15,887 nucleotides of DNA from Chitinophaga pinensis (GTDB taxonomy: Bacteria > Bacteroidota > Bacteroidia > Flavobacteriales_D > Crocinitomicaceae), in assembly GCA_945870115.1 (NCBI GenBank), contig CAMBRH010000045.1, positions 1-15,887 of the forward strand. The letters run 5' to 3'. The notes under the pieces are model-generated. The model was not told the DNA's origin. It made no database searches and saw only the letters and a program-made list of their open reading frames with translations. Position numbers and translations under genes: made by a program. Shown here piece by piece: positions 1 to 6,839 of the stretch (the stretch's first letter is position 1; every line of letters starts with the position of its first letter).

Positions 1-1386
1 AGGGTTAAATTTAAAAACTCCATTTTTGTATTTTATCCACCAAACTTGATTGTTTTCAGGTATAATATCTTCTAAATATAGTTCTTCATTTTCCTTAAAA
101 CCTTTAGGGGTAATTCTTTTTATTTTTCCATTTTCACTCAACTTATACAAGCCGTAATAAGCAGAAAAATAGATGTTTTCACCATCTGATGATATTCCTA
201 GGATTTCAGAAGAATTTTCATAAATATTTCCACTATTTTTTGGCTCTAAATGATCAATATGTTGTTTGAACTTCCAGTTTTTATCAAATACATACAAGCC
301 GTCAAACCATCTTTTTGCGACAAAAAAATTATTTTTGTCCTGAAAGATACTAGTAACTGCTTTTTGAAAATTATTTTTTTGTTGATTTGAAATCAATATA
401 GGTATGATTTTATAGAAACTTTTTTTTGAATTAATGAATTTTAATCCAAATTCAGTTGCCAACCAGAGATTTCCTTGTTTATCTTGCAATGCATCATAAA
501 CGCGAAATCGACCTTCCTTGTCCTCGTACATTTTGGATTTAAGTGTTTCCTCATCGATTAACAAAAGAGATACATCGCCTAATACAAGCACATAATTTTT
601 ACCTTGATAACTCCAATTTGAAAAACCTAACGCTACATATCCATCTTTAAAAACTGTTTCAACTCTGTCTAATTTTTTTGTTTTGGGATTAAAAATAAAA
701 ACGCCATTTCCCCAAGTCGATACCCAAAGTCTATTTTTACTGTCGAAATAAAGATTTGTAAAGCCTCTACCTGCTTTATTTTTAAAACTATATTTTTGTG
801 TGATTTTTCGTGTTTTCTTATCAATTTTTACTAAATAATCGTTTCCCCATGACCAGATATTACCTTTTTTGTCAAAAATAAATTGGTTATACTTATTAAA
901 ATCGTTTTTCCCTTTGCCTATTGCTTTTAATATTGGCTTTTCGCGATTTACCTTATCGGGCAATAAATAATAATTATCTGCCATTTTTAACATTGCTTTT
1001 TGTTTCTCGGAATAAACATACCCGCCCTGTTTTCCGCCGCTATAAAAAGATTCATTAAGTGTATTAAAGTAAAAAAGTTGTTCAAAGGAACCAAGCCACA
1101 TTCCGCCATTTTTAAGTGGGAGTAAGTTGTATATATTACCCAGTCTTATAATACCTTTTCCCTTGAAATATGATGTAAATGATTTAAATCTTGTTCCATC
1201 GTATCTAGAAATTCCATTTTTCGTTCCTATCCAGATAATTCCATTTTTGTCTTGTGCGAGTTTATTACAATATTGATCCGCCAAACCGTCATGATCTGTA
1301 AAGGTTTGAAATTCAATTTCAGGAAAAGTTTGAGCTTTTACATAAAATAAATTTGTTAAAATAAAAATGATAAAAAATGACTTCAA
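1..1386 (-). CDS. Two-component-propeller sensor protein, N-terminal part (3' end outside window)
   Basis: Open reading frame of 462 codons with no stop, continuing past the left edge. The product begins with a signal peptide (KSFFIIFILTNLFYVKAQ) and then carries repeated propeller blades of the Reg_prop type. Examples are AQDKNGIIWIGTKNGISRYD near residues 44-63, FDSKNRLWVSTWGNGVFIF near 215-235, and DKQGNLWLATEFGLKFI. In this family the periplasmic propeller is normally followed by a Y_Y_Y domain, a membrane helix and a histidine kinase, hybrid kinase or LytTR output. That half lies outside the window, so the output type is unknown. No ATG is available at the N-terminus: an in-frame TAA lies just upstream and TTG at 1386 is the only start giving the complete signal peptide. 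A TAnnTTTG motif about 29 nt upstream supports this start. The propeller call is confident; calling it a kinase would be inference. Confidence 0.8.
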   Translation of the reverse strand, partial: MKSFFIIFILTNLFYVKAQTFPEIEFQTFTDHDGLADQYCNKLAQDKNGIIWIGTKNGISRYDGTRFKSFTSYFKGKGIIRLGNIYNLLPLKNGGMWLGSFEQLFYFNTLNESFYSGGKQGGYVYSEKQKAMLKMADNYYLLPDKVNREKPILKAIGKGKNDFNKYNQFIFDKKGNIWSWGNDYLVKIDKKTRKITQKYSFKNKAGRGFTNLYFDSKNRLWVSTWGNGVFIFNPKTKKLDRVETVFKDGYVALGFSNWSYQGKNYVLVLGDVSLLLIDEETLKSKMYEDKEGRFRVYDALQDKQGNLWLATEFGLKFINSKKSFYKIIPILISNQQKNNFQKAVTSIFQDKNNFFVAKRWFDGLYVFDKNWKFKQHIDHLEPKNSGNIYENSSEILGISSDGENIYFSAYYGLYKLSENGKIKRITPKGFKENEELYLEDIIPENNQVWWIKYKNGVFKFNP

Positions 1387-1759
1387 GGGAAAGTAATTTT
1401 AGAAAATAATTAAACAAAGCTAACTATAAGTACACTTATATTCTAAATAAATGTTTTAATTCACGGTTTTCTTTGTTTAACTGCTTTAAAATTATAATTA
1501 ACTAAATTTTCCTACTCTGTATTTTATAAAAAAAACGAAATTTAGAACAGTGATTGCAATTTAAATTTAGCAGATGAAATAATAAAAAGAATCAAATGCA
1601 GACTTATCGATATAAAATTTAGCGCTGATTTGACAGAATTAAAGTTTTGATAAAAATTTTAACTACACAAAAATGGAAGTATACGTTTAAAAAAAGACAA
1701 AAGAAAAACATTCTTTAGAAGATCTAAAAAACGTTGTATAAAATAAAGATAGTATTAAC
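1387..1759. other. Intergenic spacer, no supported gene
   Basis: This is 373 bp of very AT-rich sequence between two minus-strand genes. Apart from the promoter motif and inverted repeat at its left end, nothing firm is seen. One stretch on the plus strand (about 1550-1650) stays open for roughly 33 codons with no usable start, and an adjacent piece about 60-80 nt further on again reads protein-like. These could be remnants of a decayed gene but match no family I recognise. Confidence 0.4.
1415..1422 (-). promoter_or_regulatory. Bacteroidota -7 box for the propeller sensor gene
   Basis: The minus strand reads TAGCTTTG, a perfect TAnnTTTG match, 28-29 nt upstream of the TTG start at 1386. No clear TTTG lies at the -33 distance. 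Instead, a perfect 7-bp inverted repeat (TATAAGT, 2-nt centre, ACTTATA) occupies 1425-1440, between the -7 box and the -33 position, where a regulator could bind. Confidence 0.45.
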
Positions 1760-2440
1760 TCAACTCACTTTAAATTTACAGTATTTAATCACCGAGCCTC
1801 TTGAGACAAATAAATTTTCATAATGCGTTTTTATGTGAAAAATATCTTTAGTTGTTTGATCTAAATTTTGATCCATTTCTGAATATAAATCCCAAGTTGA
1901 CTCTAATAATTCGTAGTTATTTTCAGCGATTTGTTCCAAAGTTGATTCAAAAAGAACATCACTATCCGTTTTTAAATGAATTATTCCCCCCGTTTTAAGA
2001 ATTTGACGGTATCTTTCTATAAAATATTTTGAAGTTAAGCGTTTATTTGGTTTTATCGGCTGCGGATCTGAAAATGTTAACCAAATTTCATCCACTTCAT
2101 CTTTAGCAAAAAAGCTACTGATAAAATCAATTTTAGTTCTTAAAAATGCCACATTTGAATATTCTTTTTCGACAGCTTCTTTTGCTCCAACCCAAATTCT
2201 AGCTCCTTTAATATCAACTCCAATGAAATTTTTAGTTGGAAAATGTTGAGATAATCCGATTGAATATTCACCTTTTCCGCAACCCAATTCTAAAACTATT
2301 GGATTTTCATTTTTAAAATGATCTTTATTCCACTTTCCTTTTAAAGGAAAATTCTCCAAAGTAATTGCATCCATTGTTGGTTCGAAACAATTCGACCAAT
2401 CTTTCATTTCACTGAATCTTCTAAGTTTATTCTTTGCCAT
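1760..2440 (-). CDS. trmB: tRNA (guanine-N7)-methyltransferase TrmB
   Basis: Makes 7-methylguanosine at position 46 in the variable loop of tRNAs, using S-adenosylmethionine; cytoplasmic. The 226-residue length is normal for the bacterial enzyme. The N-terminus MAKNKLRRFSEMK is typical of Bacteroidota TrmB. The SAM-binding loop ELGCGKGE is at residues 51-58 and the next strand GVDIKGAR at 74-81. The family's TFPDPxxK block appears as TFSDPQPIK around 122-130, followed by KR at 133-134 and by LKTDS at 156-160. The C-terminal substrate-binding block THYENLFVSRG is at 205-215. The ATG at 2440 is close downstream of a perfect TAnnTTTG promoter element. It is transcribed alone, divergently from the glycosyltransferase gene. 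Function is assigned with high confidence. Confidence 0.95.
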   Translation of the reverse strand: MAKNKLRRFSEMKDWSNCFEPTMDAITLENFPLKGKWNKDHFKNENPIVLELGCGKGEYSIGLSQHFPTKNFIGVDIKGARIWVGAKEAVEKEYSNVAFLRTKIDFISSFFAKDEVDEIWLTFSDPQPIKPNKRLTSKYFIERYRQILKTGGIIHLKTDSDVLFESTLEQIAENNYELLESTWDLYSEMDQNLDQTTKDIFHIKTHYENLFVSRGSVIKYCKFKVS

Positions 2441-2450
2441 AAATCGGTCG

Positions 2451-2479
2451 CAAAGATAAGGATTTTATATTTAAACAAA
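2451..2479 (-). promoter_or_regulatory. trmB promoter
   Basis: On the minus strand TTTG (2479-2476), a 17-nt spacer and TATCTTTG (2458-2451) form a complete Bacteroidota-type promoter, ending 10 nt before the trmB ATG. Both boxes match the consensus exactly. Confidence 0.7.
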
Positions 2480-2480
2480 A

Positions 2481-2499
2481 AAGTCAATTTTTTTGACTT
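2481..2499. repeat. Perfect 7-bp inverted repeat next to the trmB -33 box
   Basis: AAGTCAA, a TTTTT loop and TTGACTT form a perfect short palindrome directly upstream of the trmB -33 element. On the minus strand it is followed by a T-run, so it could act as an operator or as a weak terminator for transcription entering from the right. The sequence cannot decide between these. Confidence 0.4.
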
Positions 2500-2513
2500 A
2501 CTTGGTTATAATG

Positions 2514-2603
2514 ACCACATAGTTCATATAGTTCACATAGTTTTTTTATGTAATTGGCTTTTTCAATCTAGGGCATCTATGTTTTCTATATTGACTATGT
2601 GGT
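2514..2603. repeat. Imperfect long hairpin made of 9-bp units (REP-like)
   Basis: Arms 2514-2540 and 2577-2603 are inverted copies matching at 22 of 27 positions, around a 36-nt loop. The left arm is itself three tandem 9-mers: ACATAGTTC, ATATAGTTC, ACATAGTTT (2517-2543). The right arm shows the same 9-bp period. A T-run follows the right arm on the plus strand. It sits between two divergent gene starts, an unusual place for a terminator, so a REP-like intergenic element is the preferred reading. Confidence 0.6.
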
Positions 2604-2612
2604 TTTTTTATT

Positions 2613-2643
2613 TTTGTTTACTTCATTTTTTTTTCTACTTTTA
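2613..2643 (+). promoter_or_regulatory. Promoter of the glycosyltransferase gene
   Basis: TTTG (2613-2616), a 19-nt spacer and TACTTTTA (2636-2643) match the Bacteroidota pattern except for the last base. The -7 box ends only 8 nt before the ATG at 2652, so the mRNA would have almost no leader. Confidence 0.45.
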
Positions 2644-2651
2644 GATTCTAA

Positions 2652-3596
2652 ATGAATGTTACAGAGGTAAAAAATAAAACAGTTTTATATGCCGCCTTAG
2701 ATTGGGGTTTTGGTCATGTGACACGATCGATAGGAATTATTCGTGAATTAATTGAGCACCAAAATAATGTAATTATTGCCTGTAATTCTGAACAAGAAGA
2801 TCTATTTAAAAGTTATTTTCCGGATTTAAAGTTTGAATTTTTAGAAGGTTATAATTTTCAGTTTTCAGGTTCTGGAAATTGGTCATTTGATTTATGGAAA
2901 CAAAGAAAGTCTTTTTTCAGCACGATTAAATCTGAAAATGAATTTGTCGCTAAATATTGTGAAGAAAATAAAATTGATTTCATAATTTCTGATCATCGCT
3001 ACGGTTTTTATTCTTTGAATATTCCCTCCGTTTTTATAACACATCAATTGCATTTACCTCTTTCAAGATTATATTTTTTTGTGCAAAATTGGCATGAAAA
3101 GCAATTGAGAAAATTTAATTTATTATGGATTTTAGACGATGAAAATTCAAGTTTAGCAGGAAAATTAAGCAATATAATCAAATATAAAAATATAAAATAT
3201 ATTGGATTAAAATCTCGTTTTGAAACGAATTTAAATCTTGACATAAAGTATGATTATTTGATTGTGATTTCTGGTCCAAAACCTTATTCTGAGCAATTTT
3301 TAGAAGAAGTAAAACTAAAAATAGATTTTAGTAATAAAAAAGTGGCTGTTTTACATCCAACTTCTGTTCTATTAGAAAAGAATGCAAATTTCGATTTTTA
3401 CCCTGCAACTAATTTAAAGGAAAATGACATGTTGTTTTATGAAAGTGAAACCATTATTTCCCGCTCGGGATATTCGACTTTGATGGATTTAAAATTTTTG
3501 AATAAAAAAGCAATTTTATTTCCAACAACAGGACAAAAAGAACAAGAATACTTGCATGAGCTATGGAATAAAAACAAGATATCTAAAGTTAATTAA
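2652..3596 (+). CDS. GT-B fold glycosyltransferase (family 28 / MurG-like)
   Basis: A 314-residue protein without a signal peptide, likely cytoplasmic or membrane-associated. The N-terminal Rossmann half opens with VLYAALDWGFGHVTRS (about 11-26), the glycine-rich loop and conserved H/R of MurG-like enzymes. The hinge region holds LIVISGPKP (203-211). The C-terminal half has SRSGYSTLMDL (270-280) and FPTTGQKEQEYL (290-301), resembling the donor-nucleotide-sugar site of family 28. The substrate cannot be told; glycolipid or polysaccharide synthesis is a guess. The protein stops only 13 residues after the donor-site motif, shorter than I expect, although a strong hairpin directly follows the stop, so the end looks genuine. 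It is a single-gene unit with its own promoter and terminator. Confidence 0.75.
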   Translation: MNVTEVKNKTVLYAALDWGFGHVTRSIGIIRELIEHQNNVIIACNSEQEDLFKSYFPDLKFEFLEGYNFQFSGSGNWSFDLWKQRKSFFSTIKSENEFVAKYCEENKIDFIISDHRYGFYSLNIPSVFITHQLHLPLSRLYFFVQNWHEKQLRKFNLLWILDDENSSLAGKLSNIIKYKNIKYIGLKSRFETNLNLDIKYDYLIVISGPKPYSEQFLEEVKLKIDFSNKKVAVLHPTSVLLEKNANFDFYPATNLKENDMLFYESETIISRSGYSTLMDLKFLNKKAILFPTTGQKEQEYLHELWNKNKISKVN

Positions 3597-3598
3597 TC

Positions 3599-3620
3599 AA
3601 ATAGTGCAAATGCACTATTT
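3599..3620 (+). terminator. Hairpin terminator after the glycosyltransferase gene
   Basis: AAATAGTGCA and TGCACTATTT are perfect inverted copies with two bases between them, starting three bases after the TAA. The folded form is a 9-bp stem with a 4-nt loop. The A-rich and T-rich flanks of the stem allow termination in either direction. No long T-run follows. Confidence 0.6.
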
Positions 3621-3648
3621 AGTAACTTAAAAATAGTTTTTAAATTTG
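3618..3648 (+). promoter_or_regulatory. Promoter of the four-gene envelope operon
   Basis: TAAATTTG (3641-3648) is a perfect TAnnTTTG box 16 nt before the ATG at 3665. TTTA (3618-3621) lies 19 nt upstream in place of TTTG and overlaps the end of the terminator hairpin. Confidence 0.5.
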
Positions 3649-3664
3649 TAGAAAAAACTTAGAG

Positions 3665-4333
3665 ATGAAAATAAAAATTGGTTTATTCGCACTTTTTGGA
3701 TTTATGGTAAATCTAAATTTAATTGCTCAAAACTCTCAGATTGATACAGCTTTTTGTAGATTTATGAATGAGTTTGTCATTTTTTCTGCAACACAAAATA
3801 ATACGAAAGATTTAGATTTGGCAGAAATGGGCTTAGATACTTTGTTGCATGAAGGGGAAACAGAAGATGATTTGGATTTTATTATTAGGACTACCAGGGC
3901 TAGAATCTCAAGATTGGTCTACCGGAACATGGATGTTTATAAAGTGGTAAATCAAATTTACCCTCAAAATGATGCACATATAATTCATGATAAAATCAAG
4001 AATATTGCATATTACAGAGAATCTTTTAAATCCCAAGATGAATCAGGTTTTTCTAATAATTATGGTGAAATAAAACAGCAATTGCTGCAATTATTGAGGG
4101 CTTGTTCTTCTTGTTCAAAAAACAGCTTAGTTGAAGAAGAATTTAATACAGCAAATTACATTCCTAAAGGTGCAGAGTATTTTTACGAAGATTTGACAGT
4201 TTATGTTTTTAAAGTCAAAAATTATGAGTCTGATTTCCGTATTGTTTTAAATACAAATACTTCTCCTTCAACTCCTCATTTGTATTTATACTTAATTCAA
4301 AAGGACTTTATAAAAGAAATTGTCACAAAATGA
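3665..4333 (+). CDS. Secreted protein of unknown function, first gene of envelope operon
   Basis: A 222-residue protein with a clear signal peptide (MKIKIGLFALFGFMVNLNLIAQ, cleavage likely after IAQ), so exported to the periplasm or beyond. I recognise no domain. The mature part is predicted mixed: an acidic helical first half, a short Cys cluster (CSSCSK) in the middle, and a strand-rich end with DLTVYVFKV and RIVLNTN. There is no lipobox and no T9SS tail. It is the promoter-proximal gene of a tight cassette: its stop codon overlaps the next ATG by four bases (ATGA). Work in the cell envelope together with the following lipoproteins is inferred from context only. Confidence 0.7.
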   Translation: MKIKIGLFALFGFMVNLNLIAQNSQIDTAFCRFMNEFVIFSATQNNTKDLDLAEMGLDTLLHEGETEDDLDFIIRTTRARISRLVYRNMDVYKVVNQIYPQNDAHIIHDKIKNIAYYRESFKSQDESGFSNNYGEIKQQLLQLLRACSSCSKNSLVEEEFNTANYIPKGAEYFYEDLTVYVFKVKNYESDFRIVLNTNTSPSTPHLYLYLIQKDFIKEIVTK

Positions 4334-4809
4334 AAAACAAAATTATCATCCTATTTACACTTTTATTATTTTCTTCGTGTTCTAAATTAACTGAAACGGG
4401 TCAAGCGAGTAGTAAAATATTCAAAGGTTCTGCTGAATGGAATATTGATTATATGGAAATCAATGAATTAAATCATAATGATCAAAAGTTAATGAAAACG
4501 AATGTTTACGAAAATGCTGGTGTACTAAAATTTAATAAAAATGAAAATTTTAAAGAAGATGAATATCATTTTCTTGATTTTAATGCTGAATTGGCGTGTT
4601 CAAATCACATTTTTACCCCGCCAAGTCAATTGAAATGTTATGTTTTGACAAACACCGTTTATATCTACATGAGTGCTGATTTAACGTATTTACCTTTTGA
4701 AATTATCAAGTTGACAAAAGATGAAATGATATTATACAACGAAATCAATGATTTCTCGGGAAATGTCGGAATTGATAATACACTTTATTTAAAATGTTCA
4801 AGGAAATGA
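4330..4809 (+). CDS. Small lipoprotein, lipocalin-like in outline
   Basis: A 159-residue protein with a lipoprotein signal: MKNKIIILFTLLLFSSC, lipobox LFSSC, acylated Cys17. The mature part is predicted mostly beta strand. It contains EWNIDYMEINEL near the start and LYLKCSRK at the end, an outline seen in small lipocalin-like Bacteroidota lipoproteins. That resemblance is weak and not a family assignment. The next gene's product shares the general plan (a W-x-I-D strand early, a YLK strand at the end), so the two may be diverged duplicates. Translational coupling is likely at both ends, with ATGA overlaps to both neighbours. Confidence 0.7.
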   Translation: MKNKIIILFTLLLFSSCSKLTETGQASSKIFKGSAEWNIDYMEINELNHNDQKLMKTNVYENAGVLKFNKNENFKEDEYHFLDFNAELACSNHIFTPPSQLKCYVLTNTVYIYMSADLTYLPFEIIKLTKDEMILYNEINDFSGNVGIDNTLYLKCSRK

Positions 4810-5282
4810 AAAGATCGGGTTTTTTAATCGTTACGTGTATTTTGTTTTTCATAGTTTCATGTACAAAAACACATTCGGAGCATGGAATAAAAAAATGGGA
4901 AGGAACTTGGAAAATTGATTTGTATTTACTGGACGAAAATGTTCAAGAAAAATTTTTTTCTGCAAGTGAATATAAATCGGCTAAACTGTCAGTTGCAGAT
5001 TATGGACTTATGTCAATAGATAAAGATTTAAACGGTAAGTTGACATTGGATGGAAAAGAGTCAACATTTTATTTGTACTATAACAATGATATTTTTTTCA
5101 ATTTAAAAAATTGGCGAACACTTGATGGTGCCAAAATTTGGGAGATAGGAACTGACTTTTACTTCATTATAAAAGATAAAAAAGGTAAAGAACGATTTTT
5201 AGAAATTTCTGATGTTTTCAGTGAAATTTTTCCACTACAAGAAGGTTCAAGAAAAATGTATTTAAAATTGACAAAAATTTGA
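4806..5282 (+). CDS. Small lipoprotein, possible relative of the preceding one
   Basis: A 158-residue lipoprotein. The ATG at 4806 is preferred over an in-frame ATG at 4794. It overlaps the previous stop as ATGA, exactly like the preceding gene junction, and gives a compact signal peptide MKRSGFLIVTCILFFIVSC with lipobox FIVSC and acylated Cys19. The mature part has WEGTWKIDLYLLDE early and MYLKLTKI at the very end, again beta-rich and lipocalin-like in outline only. No catalytic motif is seen. Its TGA stop is followed two bases later by the next gene's ATG, so all four genes of the cassette are probably co-translated. Confidence 0.7.
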   Translation: MKRSGFLIVTCILFFIVSCTKTHSEHGIKKWEGTWKIDLYLLDENVQEKFFSASEYKSAKLSVADYGLMSIDKDLNGKLTLDGKESTFYLYYNNDIFFNLKNWRTLDGAKIWEIGTDFYFIIKDKKGKERFLEISDVFSEIFPLQEGSRKMYLKLTKI

Positions 5283-5284
5283 TT

Positions 5285-5980
5285 ATGAAAAACATTTTGG
5301 TATTTGCTTTTATTTTTTCTATTTCTGAGTCTTTTTCGCAGAAATTTGTAATGCATTTCGGTCCATCTGTTGGTTTTTGTGCGAGCAGAGGTTTGAATAA
5401 AGTAGTAGATAACAGTAATACTTTTTCAAATGTATTGGAACCAATGAAACATATGAAAACCTTTAAAGGTTGGTATGTTACTGTCGGTGCAGAAAGTGGT
5501 TCTCAAGAACAAGCTTTTGGTGTTTCTATTGGTTTTGCCTTTCAGAAAACAAATTTGATGTATGCAAAATTACTTGTTGATGGTAAAGAAAAATATTTTG
5601 CTATTCAACCTCGTTTGTTTAATATAATGCCTTTTAAAATACATTTTCGTTCTAATAAAAAACTACCTTATTTTTTTGGGCTTAGTATTTTTGATATTGC
5701 TCGTTTTACTGTTGAGAAAAGAGAAGGTAGTTTTGAAGATATTCAAATAAAATCTGGTTATCGAGTAGTAAAACCGCTTGCTTTAGGTTCGTGGTTTGGA
5801 GGTTTAGAATTCGGATTTACTTTTCCATTTGTAGATTTGGTTTTTCATGCAAAAAATACCGCTATTGGAGCATTTGATCATGATTTAGGAATAAATATGG
5901 GGCAAGACCCATTTGAAAGAAGGTCATATCGTTATGGAGAAATTGGTGTTGACTTAAGAATTCGACTTGGAGGATATTAA
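5285..5980 (+). CDS. Probable outer-membrane beta-barrel protein
   Basis: A 231-residue protein with signal peptide MKNILVFAFIFSISESFSQ. The body shows alternating hydrophobic and polar strands with aromatic girdles, for example MHFGPSVGFCASRG, WYVTVGAESG, AFGVSIGFAFQ and WFGGLEFGFTFPFVDLVF. It ends with GEIGVDLRIRLGGY, a typical amphipathic last strand. This is the usual look of small Bacteroidota porin-like or outer-membrane beta-barrel proteins; no named family is claimed. The ATG at 5285 is chosen over a TTG six bases upstream because it lies just after the preceding stop and begins the signal peptide directly. It is the last gene of the cassette, so two lipoproteins and a secreted protein accompany a barrel, suggesting an envelope complex (inference). 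Confidence 0.65.
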   Translation: MKNILVFAFIFSISESFSQKFVMHFGPSVGFCASRGLNKVVDNSNTFSNVLEPMKHMKTFKGWYVTVGAESGSQEQAFGVSIGFAFQKTNLMYAKLLVDGKEKYFAIQPRLFNIMPFKIHFRSNKKLPYFFGLSIFDIARFTVEKREGSFEDIQIKSGYRVVKPLALGSWFGGLEFGFTFPFVDLVFHAKNTAIGAFDHDLGINMGQDPFERRSYRYGEIGVDLRIRLGGY

Positions 5981-5999
5981 GCGAACTTAGCTTATTAAT

Positions 6000-6200
6000 T
6001 TATTTCAAACTCAAAGCGCCTGAAGGACATTTTAGAACTTGTTCTTTGATTTTTTCCTTGGTATCATTTTCAGTTTGAATCCAAGGTTTTTCTTTTGGTT
6101 TGAAAACATTAGGTAAACCTTTCACGCAAACTGCTGAATGAGTGCATAATTTGTGATCCCAAATTATTGTTAGATCGTCTTTAGTATATTCTTTTTTCAT
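6000..6200 (-). CDS. YjdI-type (4Fe-4S) mono-cluster protein
   Basis: A 66-residue protein of the divergent 4Fe-4S family (Fer4_19, E. coli YjdI). Diagnostic features are CTHSAVCVKGLPNVF (Cys19, Cys25), PWI at 39-41 and CPSGAL (Cys58). Only three cysteines are present; a fourth cluster ligand would have to come from another residue, possibly His21. The biochemical role of the family is not established. The gene lies 26 bp downstream of a GNAT acetyltransferase gene on the same strand, recalling the yjdI-yjdJ pairing in enterobacteria, where the partner is a small acetyltransferase. It is the last gene of the long minus-strand block, and its 3' end converges on the plus-strand operon with a 19-bp gap. 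Confidence 0.85.
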   Translation of the reverse strand: MKKEYTKDDLTIIWDHKLCTHSAVCVKGLPNVFKPKEKPWIQTENDTKEKIKEQVLKCPSGALSLK

Positions 6201-6226
6201 TTTATCTGATTTTTTCTGAGGTAAAT

Positions 6227-6823
6227 TTAGAAGTTTTTAATTTTATTACCAAGTTTTTCTCTAACACTTTCAAACCATTCATTTTTCAAAATACTTAGAA
6301 CGATGCTTTCACGTCTATCTCCAAATTGGTCGAAACCATTATTTCTCAAAATTCCTTCCAAGATGCAGCCAATGCTTTTCATTGCAAGAATACTTTTTTT
6401 ATTTCGGTTGTCTGCTCGAAATTCGACACGTTCAAAATTTAATGTTTCAAAAGCAAATTCTAACATTAAAAATTTACAATTTTTATTTAAACCTGTTCCA
6501 TGAAATTCTTTTCCGAACCAAGTGTAACCAAGTTGAGTTGTTAATTGAGAATTTTGCACGTCATAAAAACGTGTGCAACCAGCGTATTTTTGCTTTTTTT
6601 TATCGAAAACAATAAATGGATATTCTCTTTCCTTTTCTCTGTTTTCTATCGCTTCATCGATGTAATTCTTCAAAGAATCTTCATCTTTAACAGAAACCAA
6701 AGAATAACGCCATAATTCAGGTTCATTAATAGCAAAATGGATTAATTTTTCTAAATCAGAAATTTCCAAAGGTCTTAAAAGAACGAAATCATTTTCAAGT
6801 ACATATTCTTTTTTAAAATCCAT
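6227..6823 (-). CDS. GNAT family N-acetyltransferase (RimJ/RimL type)
   Basis: A 198-residue cytosolic enzyme, predicted to transfer an acetyl group from acetyl-CoA to an amine. It has the layout of the Acetyltransf_3/RimJ-RimL group. An N-terminal LLRPLEISDLEKL is at 15-27. The strand LGYTWFGKEFHGTGLNK (98-113) carries the acetyl-CoA pyrophosphate loop, followed by the helix LMLEFAFETLNFERVEF. The DNRNKKSILAMKSIGC (138-153) and EGILRNNG (156-163) blocks come next. The substrate cannot be predicted. The ATG at 6823 is chosen; a TTG six bases upstream is possible but adds nothing. The gap to the stop codon of the upstream BNR gene is only 16 bp and shows no clear promoter, so co-transcription is likely. 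Confidence 0.88.
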   Translation of the reverse strand: MDFKKEYVLENDFVLLRPLEISDLEKLIHFAINEPELWRYSLVSVKDEDSLKNYIDEAIENREKEREYPFIVFDKKKQKYAGCTRFYDVQNSQLTTQLGYTWFGKEFHGTGLNKNCKFLMLEFAFETLNFERVEFRADNRNKKSILAMKSIGCILEGILRNNGFDQFGDRRESIVLSILKNEWFESVREKLGNKIKNF

Positions 6824-6839
6824 AATCAATTTTTAGAAT

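Noticed and set aside
1550..1740. Possible small gene on the plus strand
   Set aside because: The open stretches have no start codon in a usable position, are broken by stops, and match no family known to me; at most they are remnants.
2514..2603. Ordinary rho-independent terminator
   Set aside because: Both neighbouring genes start here and point away from it. The arms are long, AT-rich and built of repeated 9-mers, unlike the compact hairpin at 3599-3620.
6303..6615. Two plus-strand open frames opposite the acetyltransferase gene
   Set aside because: They lie antisense to a strongly supported GNAT gene and have no promoter or family motif.
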